The notes under the pieces were generated by a model. It saw nothing but the letters and a program-made list of their open reading frames with translations. It made no database searches and had not been told where the DNA came from. A stretch of DNA of 7,309 nt from NCBI GenBank assembly GCA_947440895.1, contig CANETO010000088.1, forward strand, positions 1 through 7,309, given 5' to 3'. Numbering within the stretch: the stretch's first letter is position 1; every line of letters begins with the position of its first letter. A program made the translations under genes and the position numbers. Shown here piece after piece: positions 1 through 6,381 of this stretch. The DNA comes from Planctomycetaceae bacterium. Lineage in GTDB: Bacteria; Planctomycetota; Planctomycetia; Pirellulales; UBA1268.

Positions 1-38
1 AGGAACTCTTCGAAAACGTTATCAATACATATCTGTAA
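1..38 (+). CDS. possible 3' end of an unidentified gene (partial)
   Basis: The third reading frame of the + strand is open from the window edge and ends with TAA at 36-38, giving the tail ELFENVINTYL. A perfect stem-loop followed by TTT begins 31 bases after the stop, which is the expected place for a terminator of a + strand gene. That arrangement is the only real support, because eleven codons are too few to identify a family or to exclude chance. The gene would converge with glnD. Function unknown. Confidence 0.4.
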   Translation, partial: ELFENVINTYL

Positions 39-69
39 GCCCATCCGGGAAAGCCCAACGACCCGGTGT

Positions 70-93
70 CCCCGGACTCCCGTCCGGGGCTTT
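70..93 (+). terminator. Rho-independent-like terminator, + strand
   Basis: CCCCGGAC (70-77) pairs perfectly with GTCCGGGG (82-89) around a TCCC loop, followed by CTTT. The T tract is short, so termination may be partial. The direction fits a + strand gene ending at 38. Read on the other strand, no T run follows the stem. Confidence 0.6.
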
Positions 94-140
94 GTGTCGT
101 GGGTGACGCGACCGTTGACGGTGGTGCCGCGCGGCTCCAC

Positions 141-166
141 AAAAAGCCCCCGGCGGAAGCCGGGGG
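141..166 (-). terminator. Rho-independent terminator of the glnD transcript
   Basis: On the - strand, CCCCCGGC (166-159) and GCCGGGGG (154-147) form a perfect 8-bp stem with a four-base TTCC loop, followed by C and five Ts (145-141). It lies about 35 bases after the glnD stop codon, so it most likely ends the adenosyltransferase-glnD message. It faces the + strand terminator at 70-93. Confidence 0.85.
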
Positions 167-200
167 ACTCCGGGTTTGAACACCATCCCGCACGCCATGC

Positions 201-2846
201 TCACGAGGGCCCGGTGACCGGAGCGGCCACGCGTTCGAGGGTCTGCCGGATCCGGGCAAGCCGCTCGGGGTCGACCACCTTCCGGCCGTTCTCGTCGGTG
301 ACGTGGAATGCGTCCACGACCTGGTCGAGATAGGTGCCGATCTTCGCCGACCGCACCGAGAGCCCTTCCTCGTAGATCGCCCGCGCGATCGCGTAGAGCA
401 GGCCCGCAGAATCGTGGGCAAACACCTCCAGGATCGAGGCGTTTGCTGAACTCTCGTTGTCGAACCGCACGCGGGCCGGTGCAGTAGCCCCCGGAGTTGG
501 CAGCGGCGCGAATGGATTCCAACGCCGCGTGAACGAAGGGGATCGATCCGCCTTGATGGAGTCGCGGATGGCGGCCGCAATCTCCGCCAACCGCTCGGCC
601 GGCGGCTCGCCCGCATAGTCCGGATCGTGGACGACGAAGTGATCGAGCACGAGTCCTTGGTCGAGCGTGTGAATGTCGGCCGCCAGGATCTCCAGCCGCT
701 GGCTGGTGAGGGCGCCGGTGAGCCTGTGAAAGATGCCACGGGCAACCGATTCCCGCGCGGCCACCGTGACGGCCACAGTGCCATTCGCTTCCTGCCAGCG
801 GGCGGCCACGAAGAGTCCATCCGCCGCCAGCCGCGAGAGCTTTCCCAACTCCTCGATCATGCGGCCCGGCTCCGTGTCGTGGAGATAGGAGAGCGGCAGT
901 TGGCGGGCAAGCCGCACGATACGATCGTCGGCATCGCGTTCCGACAGCAGGCCGTCAAGCCCGCGGCGATGACGCTCCGCCGCCACCGACGGGCTCTCGC
1001 CGTCGAGGGTGCCGAGCGTGCGAAAGTAGAGTTCGCCGAGCAAATCAGCCTTCCACCGCGTCCAGACGCCAGGCCCGACCGCGCTGACATCGGCCGCGGT
1101 CAGGACGGCGAGCATCCGCAGTACTTCCGGCGAGCCGACCTCGCGGGCAAACCGCACCACGAGGCTGTCATCGTCCGTGTTGCGACGGAACGCCTGGTGC
1201 GCCATCGCGAGATGTTTGAGCACGAGGACTTCGATGATTTCGGATTCGTCGACCGGCAGGCCGAAGCGGGCCGCCACATCGCGGGCCATCCGCGCCCCCA
1301 GCTCACTGTGATCCTCGACAAATCCTTTGCCGAGGTCGTGAATCAAGAGCGCCAGGAGCAGGGGACGCTTACGGTTCAGCTGCCGCCAGGCGTCGCCCAG
1401 CCAGCCGGTCTCGTCCTGGAGTTCTGCCGCCCGCTCGACGGCCAGGATGCAGTGCTCATCGACGGTGTACTTGTGGTAGTTGTTGAACTGCAGCAGATTC
1501 CGGGCGTGCGCGAACTCCGGAATGAGGATCTCGAGGGCCCCCACCTCGTGGAGTTTCCGCAGCGCGGCCCCCAGCCGCTGTGGCCGGGCAAAGAGCCCGA
1601 GGAACCGCTCTCTGGCGGCGGCCGTCGCGGGCAACTCCGCCGCCTTTTCCCGCACGGCGGCCCAGGTGGCATGGTCGATCGGCAGATCGTAGACCATCGA
1701 CAGCTCCACCAGCCGTACGATCGAATCGAGGTCTCCCGCCACCCGCGGCAGGCTGCCGGCGACGGCTGCGACATCGTGCGACCCGACACGAAACAGGCCG
1801 TCGACCCGGTTGCCCAGAAACCCGTCGACGAAGGTCCGCGCCGGGTGGGGCCGGTGGAAGCCGGCAACGAGCGTCTCGACCACCTGGGCGACCCCCCGCG
1901 TGTGCCGGAAGTAGTCCCGCATGAACTGCTCCACGCCCAAGAGCCCGTCCCGCGACTCGATGCCCCGGGCCTCGGCGATGCGGAGCTGCTGATCCCGGGT
2001 GAGTTCGTCGGCCGATTTGCCCGCCGCCAGATGCAGGTCGTTGCGGAGCCGCGTCAGAAACTCAGCCGCATTGCGAAGCGTCTCCGCATCGACCCGTGAG
2101 AGGTGCCCCGCGAGTGCCAGCGTGTCGAACGCGGACTCGCCCCAGAACACGCGGCCCAGCCAGCGGACCAGTTGGATGTCCCGCAGGCCGCCGGGCGACC
2201 GCTTCACGTTCGGCTCCAACAGGGCCACCGTTTCGCCATACTTCACCGACTCCGCGCGGCGGGCAGCCACGAGCGTCCGGGCCAGTCGCGCCTGTCCCCT
2301 CTGCACAATGCCCCGGAGCCGCGTGTCGAGCCGTGCGACCAGATCGGCATTGCCCGCCAGCGGTCGGCATGCGAACAGGGAGCTGAGAATCGTGGGGTCG
2401 GCGGCGGCGAGGCGACAGGCCTCGTCCATGGTCCGCACACTCTGGCCCACCTCGGCACCGGCGTCGAACAGATTCTGGAGCAGCTGCTTGGCGGCGACGG
2501 CCACCGGTGCAGCTGCCGCCCGGTCATGGAGCAGCATCAGGTCGATGTCGGAGAAGGGTGCCATCTCGCGACGGCCGTAGCCGCCGTGAGCCACGAGCAC
2601 TGCATGCCGCCCGAGCGTGGCCGCATCGGGAGCGGGCAGATCGGCGAGAACCGCATCCCAGAGCCCGATGACGACCGCATCGCACAACTCGGTGGCGAGT
2701 CCGCAGGTCTGGATCCCCGGTGCACCGGCGGCGTGCTGCGCGGCAACCCGCTGTCGGAGCGCGACAAACTCCCCTGCAGCCCGCAGGACGGCGGGGCTGA
2801 AGGTGGTCGTGGCAGTGGGGGCGGCACCGTCGGTCGTATCGGTCAT
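201..2846 (-). CDS. glnD: PII uridylyltransferase / uridylyl-removing enzyme GlnD
   Basis: Cytoplasmic bifunctional enzyme that senses glutamine and adds UMP to, or removes it from, PII proteins, so setting nitrogen assimilation. The 881 residues are close to the 890 of the E. coli enzyme. Domains in order: a nucleotidyltransferase with GGYGRRE (88-94) and SDID (99-102); the conserved block EPNVKRSPGGLRD (211-223); an HD hydrolase domain with DEH (463-465), HDLGKG (503-508), HSELG (513-517) and a late Asp (586); then two ACT domains (about 691-770 and 803-880) that bind glutamine in the family. All key residues of both activities are present, so it should be fully active. The ATG at 2846 overlaps the stop of the upstream adenosyltransferase gene by ATGA. 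No Shine-Dalgarno precedes it, so translation is probably coupled. Upstream in-frame codons lie inside the neighbour and are not part of the protein. Confidence 0.96.
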   Translation of the reverse strand: MTDTTDGAAPTATTTFSPAVLRAAGEFVALRQRVAAQHAAGAPGIQTCGLATELCDAVVIGLWDAVLADLPAPDAATLGRHAVLVAHGGYGRREMAPFSDIDLMLLHDRAAAAPVAVAAKQLLQNLFDAGAEVGQSVRTMDEACRLAAADPTILSSLFACRPLAGNADLVARLDTRLRGIVQRGQARLARTLVAARRAESVKYGETVALLEPNVKRSPGGLRDIQLVRWLGRVFWGESAFDTLALAGHLSRVDAETLRNAAEFLTRLRNDLHLAAGKSADELTRDQQLRIAEARGIESRDGLLGVEQFMRDYFRHTRGVAQVVETLVAGFHRPHPARTFVDGFLGNRVDGLFRVGSHDVAAVAGSLPRVAGDLDSIVRLVELSMVYDLPIDHATWAAVREKAAELPATAAARERFLGLFARPQRLGAALRKLHEVGALEILIPEFAHARNLLQFNNYHKYTVDEHCILAVERAAELQDETGWLGDAWRQLNRKRPLLLALLIHDLGKGFVEDHSELGARMARDVAARFGLPVDESEIIEVLVLKHLAMAHQAFRRNTDDDSLVVRFAREVGSPEVLRMLAVLTAADVSAVGPGVWTRWKADLLGELYFRTLGTLDGESPSVAAERHRRGLDGLLSERDADDRIVRLARQLPLSYLHDTEPGRMIEELGKLSRLAADGLFVAARWQEANGTVAVTVAARESVARGIFHRLTGALTSQRLEILAADIHTLDQGLVLDHFVVHDPDYAGEPPAERLAEIAAAIRDSIKADRSPSFTRRWNPFAPLPTPGATAPARVRFDNESSANASILEVFAHDSAGLLYAIARAIYEEGLSVRSAKIGTYLDQVVDAFHVTDENGRKVVDPERLARIRQTLERVAAPVTGPS

Positions 2847-3385
2847 GGGGACGGATGCCAGGGATCGTCGGCCACAGACTCCTGACGGTTGGCCACCCGG
2901 GCCAGCACGAAGAGCAGGTCGCCCAAACGGTTCAAATACTCGATCGCATTGGCGGGAACCGTCGTCTCCAGCCGGCTGGCCAGCGTGACCACGCGACGTT
3001 CGGCCCGCCGGCAGACGGTCCTGGCGACATGGAGCGCCGCTGCCAGCGGCGTGCCGGTCGGCAGAATAAAGCACTTGAGCGGCTCGATCAGCGCCTCATG
3101 CCGATCGATCTCCGATTCCAGATATTCGACGTGGTCGGTCGTGATCCGCTCGTCAACGGCCCCAGGCGTCGCCAGTTGGGCACCGAGATCGAACAGTTCG
3201 CACTGGACGCGGCGGAGGAGCGAGTCGAACACCGAGGCGGCCGGCAGCGTGCGGACCAGCCCGAGATGACTGTTGAGCTCGTCCACCGTTCCGAAGGCCT
3301 CGATCCGCGCGTGGTCCTTCGATACCCGAGGGCCACCAAAGAGGCCCGTCTCTCCCGCATCGCCGGTCTTCGTATAGATTTTCAT
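2843..3385 (-). CDS. PduO-type ATP:cob(I)alamin adenosyltransferase
   Basis: Transfers the adenosyl group of ATP to cob(I)alamin to form coenzyme B12. The product has 180 residues, the usual size of the single-domain family. Visible motifs: the N-terminal ATP-binding TKTGDAGETGLFGG (5-18), FGTVDELNSHLG (31-42), the Arg-rich helix RTVCRRAERRV (122-132) that holds the catalytic Arg and Glu of the family, and YLNRLGDLLFVLAR (150-163). In the last motif Gly155 stands where Ser is more usual. It is the first gene of a - strand pair with glnD, with a 4-base overlap. GGAG about 11 bases before the ATG supports the start. Other B12 genes are not seen nearby, so it may serve salvage of imported corrinoid. 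The family is sure; the symbol (pduO, cobO-like, yvqK) varies, so none is given. Confidence 0.93.
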   Translation of the reverse strand: MKIYTKTGDAGETGLFGGPRVSKDHARIEAFGTVDELNSHLGLVRTLPAASVFDSLLRRVQCELFDLGAQLATPGAVDERITTDHVEYLESEIDRHEALIEPLKCFILPTGTPLAAALHVARTVCRRAERRVVTLASRLETTVPANAIEYLNRLGDLLFVLARVANRQESVADDPWHPSP

Positions 3386-3450
3386 TCCGTCCGCGTCTCC
3401 TGCTGGTTTCGTTCCTGATCCTGCTTCCGATCGGCCTCGGCTTCGCTTCG

Positions 3451-3465
3451 CATATACTGGGACTC
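3451..3465 (+). promoter_or_regulatory. candidate -10 element giving a leaderless start
   Basis: TATACT (3453-3458) matches the TATAAT consensus in five of six positions and is the only AT-rich block in the GC-rich 80-bp divergent region. A start point 7-8 bases after it falls at 3465-3466, the A of the ATG of the PD40 gene. No convincing -35 box or Shine-Dalgarno is visible. The same bases read on the other strand as AGTATATG, which contains a weaker -10-like TATATG for the adenosyltransferase-glnD pair, with a leader of about 60 bases. Confidence 0.45.
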
Positions 3466-4758
3466 ATGCACAAAACCTTCAATCCATGTTTCCTTCGGGC
3501 GTGTTCTATGCAGGCATGCGTGGCCTGGTTGGCCTGCCTGCTGCCCATGACGGGAGTCACCGCCGAGCCTGGCCAGGGTACCGTCGCGACCGAGGCGCCG
3601 GCCGGCACCCTGTCGCCGCTCGAGCACCGTTTTCTATCGGCGCCCGTGCAGGTCACCAGCGGGATGCCGAAGGCGGGTGAAGGCTATTTTGCCCCCGACA
3701 CGCGGCAGATTTGCTATCAGGCGGTGCCCGCTGACTATCCGTTCTATCAGATCTTCGTGCAGCCCTTCGCCGCGACGGCGCCGCGGCCCGCGACGCCGGT
3801 TCGGATCAGCACCGGCCGCGGTCGGACGACCTGCAGCTGGTTCTCCCCCGACGGCACGCGTCTGCTCTTTGCATCGAGTCATCTCGATCCACAGCTCGAA
3901 GCCACGGAGTCTGCGGCGCGGGCCCAGGCCGAGGAGGATCGGAAAACGGGTCGGCGACGACGATACCAGTGGGACTTCGATCCACAGACCGACATTTTCA
4001 CGGCCCCCCTCACGGTAGCCTCAGGGGATGGCAGCGAGCCGGCAGCGGGCACCCTCGTCCAATTGACGCACGAGCCCGGCTACGACGCCGAGTGTTCCTA
4101 TTCGCCCGATGGCAGCCAGATCCTGTTCGTGAGCGATCGGGACGGCGATCCAGACATTTATGTGATGGACGCCGACGGCAGCAACGTCCGGCAACTCACG
4201 AACCAGCCCGGCTACGACGGCGGCCCATTCTTTTCCCCAGATGGCCGCTTCATCGCCTACCGGACCGATCGCCTCGAGAAAGACATGCTGCAGATCCACG
4301 TCATGCGGGCCGACGGCTCAGACGACATGCCCCTCACCAGCGGGCAGGGGGTGCGTTGGGCCCCCTACTGGCACCCCACGAAGCCGTGGCTGATCTGGAC
4401 CGGCGCCGATCATTCCGACCCCAGCAAACGTCCAAACTATGATCTCTGGGTGGCCCGATACGTGGCAACCGGCGCCGCCCCGGAAAGAACCGGTTTCCGG
4501 ATCGGCACACCGCTCCGCATCACCGACCATGAAGGGGCTGACGTGCTGCCCGCATTCTCGCCCGACGGCACGCTGCTCATGTGGACGGCCAGCCGCGGCG
4601 GCGACAGCGGCGGCCGGGCGGCGACGAGCCAGCTGTGGGTGAGCCGAATCGATGCCGCCGCGATCGACGCGGCCTTGAACACCGACAGTCTGAACAACGA
4701 CATTCTGAACAAAGAAGACCCCGGCGAGCCTTCGGGAGCAGGAACAGCAAAGCCATGA
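3466..4758 (+). CDS. secreted PD40 / TolB-like beta-propeller protein
   Basis: A 430-residue exported protein predicted to fold as a beta-propeller. The first 33 residues look like a Sec signal peptide: Lys3 and Arg11, a hydrophobic stretch (about 17-28), and a VTA cleavage site before Glu34. PD40 repeat cores appear as FSPDG (126-130), YSPDG (212-216), FSPDG (256-260) and FSPDG (364-368), with a degenerate blade at YWHPTKPW (301-308). Two Tyr/Asp repeat linkers, EPGYDAE and QPGYDGG, precede the second and third cores. An Arg/Glu-rich insert (about 143-176) leads into YQWDFDPQTDIF. The family includes periplasmic TolB and the N-terminal propeller of prolyl peptidases, but no peptidase domain follows and no tol genes are near, so tolB is not assigned. 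The later ATG at residue 15 would lose both positive charges, so the first ATG is preferred. The stop overlaps proC by ATGA. Binding partner unknown. Confidence 0.88.
   Translation: MHKTFNPCFLRACSMQACVAWLACLLPMTGVTAEPGQGTVATEAPAGTLSPLEHRFLSAPVQVTSGMPKAGEGYFAPDTRQICYQAVPADYPFYQIFVQPFAATAPRPATPVRISTGRGRTTCSWFSPDGTRLLFASSHLDPQLEATESAARAQAEEDRKTGRRRRYQWDFDPQTDIFTAPLTVASGDGSEPAAGTLVQLTHEPGYDAECSYSPDGSQILFVSDRDGDPDIYVMDADGSNVRQLTNQPGYDGGPFFSPDGRFIAYRTDRLEKDMLQIHVMRADGSDDMPLTSGQGVRWAPYWHPTKPWLIWTGADHSDPSKRPNYDLWVARYVATGAAPERTGFRIGTPLRITDHEGADVLPAFSPDGTLLMWTASRGGDSGGRAATSQLWVSRIDAAAIDAALNTDSLNNDILNKEDPGEPSGAGTAKP
4676..4720 (+). repeat. short imperfect 15-bp tandem repeat in the PD40 gene tail
   Basis: Three 15-base units (4676-4690, 4691-4705, 4706-4720) each start with TGAACA. 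The second differs from the first at two positions and the third has diverged in its last half. They encode LNTDS, LNNDI and LNKED (residues 404-418), after the last propeller strand. The tail is likely a flexible, length-variable end rather than part of the fold. Confidence 0.6.
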
Positions 4759-5585
4759 CGCACGCCACACACCCAGAGGGTTCCAGGTCGATCGCCATGA
4801 TCGGCGGCGGCCAGATGGCGCTGGCGCTCGCCGAGGGATTCTGCCGGGCCAATCTCGTCACGCCGTCCGACATCACGGTGCACGACCCCGTGCCGGTCGC
4901 CAGGGAACGGCTGGCGATGCGGCTGCCGGGGATTCGCTTTGCTGACAGTGGTGCCGAGGCGGCAGCGGCGGCCCGGCTCGTGTTTCTCGCCGTCAAGCCG
5001 CAGCAGGCGGCCGTGGCCTGCCGGGAGTTTGCGGCGGCGCTTGCTCCCGATGCGGTCGTCGTCTCGATCGTGGCCGGGCTGACGCTGCACACGCTGGCCG
5101 AACTCACGGGTCGACGAAGCGTGGTCCGCGTGATGCCAAACACTCCCTGCCTGGTTGGTCGTGGTGTCTCGGTGGTCTGCCGCACACCGGAGGTACCCGC
5201 GGCCGACCTGACCCGCGTGCTGGAGCTGCTGACAGCCGTCGGCCGCGTGCATGAAGCGGACGAGTCGCTCATGGACGCCGTCACCGGCTTGTCGGGCTCG
5301 GGGCCAGGATTCGTGGCCCTTCTCGTCGAGGCGCTGGCAGACGGCGGCGTGAAGGCCGGCCTGCCGCGGAGCCTCAGCCTGGCGCTTGCGACCGAGACAC
5401 TCTCGGGAACGGCAGCGCTCCTCGACCAGACGGGCGAACATCCCGCCCAGATCAAGGACCGCGTCTCGAGCCCCGGCGGCACGACGATCGCGGGCCTTGC
5501 AGTATTGGAACAGCGGGGCGTTCGCGGAGCGCTGATCGACGCGGTGGTGACCGCCGCCGCCCGCGCCCGCGAACTGGGCGGTTAA
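4755..5585 (+). CDS. proC: pyrroline-5-carboxylate reductase
   Basis: Last step of proline synthesis: NAD(P)H-dependent reduction of 1-pyrroline-5-carboxylate in the cytoplasm. The 276 residues match the family length. Visible are the Rossmann loop IGGGQMALAL (16-25), AVKPQQ (79-84), RVMPNTPCLVGRG (125-137), the catalytic-domain block TGLSGSGPGF (177-186) and the C-terminal signature DRVSSPGGTTIAGLAVLE (235-252). Family members often have Ala where Gly185 stands. The ATG at 4755 overlaps the TGA of the PD40 gene by four bases, and only a weak AGGA lies 11 bases upstream, so it is probably translated by coupling. This start gives about a dozen residues before the first strand; an ATG at residue 15 lies inside that strand and is rejected. 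It converges on the H1-like gene with a 6-bp gap and no clear terminator. Confidence 0.95.
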   Translation: MTHATHPEGSRSIAMIGGGQMALALAEGFCRANLVTPSDITVHDPVPVARERLAMRLPGIRFADSGAEAAAAARLVFLAVKPQQAAVACREFAAALAPDAVVVSIVAGLTLHTLAELTGRRSVVRVMPNTPCLVGRGVSVVCRTPEVPAADLTRVLELLTAVGRVHEADESLMDAVTGLSGSGPGFVALLVEALADGGVKAGLPRSLSLALATETLSGTAALLDQTGEHPAQIKDRVSSPGGTTIAGLAVLEQRGVRGALIDAVVTAAARARELGG

Positions 5586-5591
5586 GCCCGC

Positions 5592-5831
5592 TTACCGCTT
5601 CTTGCCGGCCTTCTTCTTGGCGGCCTTTTTCGCCGTTTTGGGGGCGGCGGGCTTGGCAGCCTTCTTCACCGCAGCAGGCTTCTTGCTGGCAGCGGGCTTG
5701 GCGGCCGTTTTCTTGGCTGCCTTCTTCCCGGCCTTCTTGCCTGCGGCCTTGGCTTTGCCTTTCGCCGCACCAAACACATCGTCCCATCCCTCTGCATAGT
5801 TGCCGTTGCTGCCGACGCGGATGACCGACAT
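5592..5831 (-). CDS. histone H1-like Lys/Ala-rich small basic protein
   Basis: A 79-residue protein in two parts. Residues 1-20 form a non-repetitive, mildly acidic head, MSVIRVGSNGNYAEGWDDVF. Residues 21-79 are a low-complexity tail with 23 lysines and 22 alanines in AKKA, KPAA and KKAAK steps, ending KKAGKKR. Tails of this kind occur in eukaryotic H1, chlamydial Hc1 and bacterial H1-like proteins and bind DNA or RNA by charge, so a nucleoid or RNA-binding role is inferred. The head does not match a fold I can name; its wording is one I associate with planctomycete proteins. The start at 5831 is fixed by AAAGAGG (5845-5839), seven bases upstream. An in-frame ATG at 5900 would add residues with no such site. 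Its own promoter and dyads lie upstream. Confidence 0.82.
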   Translation of the reverse strand: MSVIRVGSNGNYAEGWDDVFGAAKGKAKAAGKKAGKKAAKKTAAKPAASKKPAAVKKAAKPAAPKTAKKAAKKKAGKKR

Positions 5832-5860
5832 TCCAATACCTCTTTGACTTCTCGGGGTAA

Positions 5861-5900
5861 GTGCTCTGGTACTCAGGCCACGATGCCGTCCCCTGAGCAC
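5861..5900 (-). other. inverted repeats in the leader of the H1-like gene
   Basis: On the - strand the leader reads GTGCTCAGG, 14 bases, CCTGAG, five bases, GAGCAC. CTCAGG (5897-5892) can pair with CCTGAG (5877-5872), or GTGCTC (5900-5895) with GAGCAC (5866-5861). The two pairings share bases and exclude each other. The Shine-Dalgarno lies about 16 bases further on and is not in either stem. A regulatory role is only a possibility. Confidence 0.3.
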
Positions 5901-5916
5901 ATTTCATTCTGCGGTG

Positions 5917-5955
5917 TTCGTAGCGGTCGCTACCCAACGGTGTCAAGCGTGACAC
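5917..5955 (-). promoter_or_regulatory. candidate promoter with two operator-like dyads for the H1-like gene
   Basis: On the - strand a perfect TTGACA (5946-5941) is followed after 18 bases by TACGAA (5922-5917), a weak -10 with three of six matches. The start point would be near 5910 and the leader about 80 bases. The -35 box overlaps a dyad with arms GTGTCA (5940-5945) and TGACAC (5950-5955). A second dyad, GTAGCG (5920-5925) and CGCTAC (5928-5933), covers the spacer and the edge of the -10. That placement suits repressor binding, but no regulator is known. The first dyad could instead be a weak terminator of the gene ending at 5961, although no T run follows it. Confidence 0.35.
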
Positions 5956-5960
5956 GCGGC

Positions 5961-6374
5961 TCATGCCGTGGCGGGCCCGCTCGTGCCATCGTCCGCAGGC
6001 ACGATCTCAAGCGCGACCATGCCGATGGCGGACGGCAACGGGCCGCGACCATGCGGACCGCGGGCCGGGGCGTGATCGATGGTCGAAGCCGCCGCCACCG
6101 CGACACGGAGTTCGTTGCGATCCTGGAGCAGCGGCGTGATGTCCTCCGCCCAACGGCTCGCACCGGCGACGAGCGGCGGCAGAGGCACGGCGTTGACCAC
6201 CATCTCACCCGCAATCGAGGGCTGGCTGACGACCAGCAGCACCCGATCGCCCGGCCCGAGCCCGGCGGGCCGACCAAACCGCCGCGTCCAGACCACCCGA
6301 TCGTCCGCCGCGGCCGACGCGGGTGGCTCCCAGGCCGCCCCCAGCTGAATCGCGTGATGGTGGTGGTCGTGCAT
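5961..6374 (-). CDS. orphan protein resembling the GH2 N-terminal sugar-binding jelly roll
   Basis: A 137-residue protein, probably cytoplasmic, with no signal peptide or membrane segment. The order of features recalls the beta-sandwich (galactose-binding-like) domain found at the N-terminus of glycoside hydrolase family 2 enzymes: a first strand with IQLGAAWEP (9-17), WTRRFGRP (29-36), a strand RVLLVV (44-49), VVNAVPLPP (59-67) in place of the usual vNGxxlg, then EDIT (77-80), NELRVAV (87-93) and a last strand GMVALEIV (118-125). No catalytic barrel follows. The N-terminus has a His cluster (His2, His4-7) that could bind metal, or be an accident of the start. No good Shine-Dalgarno precedes the ATG at 6374, and TATAGC on the same strand ends eight bases before it, so the start might be leaderless. 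It diverges from trxA. The gene is likely real; the fold is a guess from pattern. Confidence 0.62.
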   Translation of the reverse strand: MHDHHHHAIQLGAAWEPPASAAADDRVVWTRRFGRPAGLGPGDRVLLVVSQPSIAGEMVVNAVPLPPLVAGASRWAEDITPLLQDRNELRVAVAAASTIDHAPARGPHGRGPLPSAIGMVALEIVPADDGTSGPATA

Positions 6375-6381
6375 GAGGGCC

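Noticed and set aside
111..122. ACCGT-TG-ACGGT palindrome between the two terminators
   Set aside because: Short arms, a two-base centre and no T run; it may be chance and no gene depends on it.
627..2885. Long open frames on the + strand opposite glnD (490 and 260 codons, nearly end to end)
   Set aside because: They lie antisense to a GlnD with every motif intact. They are rich in Arg, Pro, Gly and Gln with no recognisable domain, and are the usual effect of high GC at third codon positions on the opposite strand.
2847..3074. Extended GlnD start 76 codons upstream
   Set aside because: It would lie wholly inside the adenosyltransferase gene in another frame, and the ATGA overlap start gives a GlnD of normal size.
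3466..4758. Calling the propeller protein tolB, or a lipoprotein
   Set aside because: No tolQ, tolR, tolA or pal is nearby and the N-terminal TolB domain is not recognisable. Cys24 is preceded by Trp-Leu-Ala, which is a poor lipobox, and the VTA site after residue 33 fits ordinary secretion better.
5576..5589. GGGC-N6-GCCC stem at the proC / H1-like junction as a two-way terminator
   Set aside because: A four-base stem without T runs is expected by chance in this GC-rich sequence.
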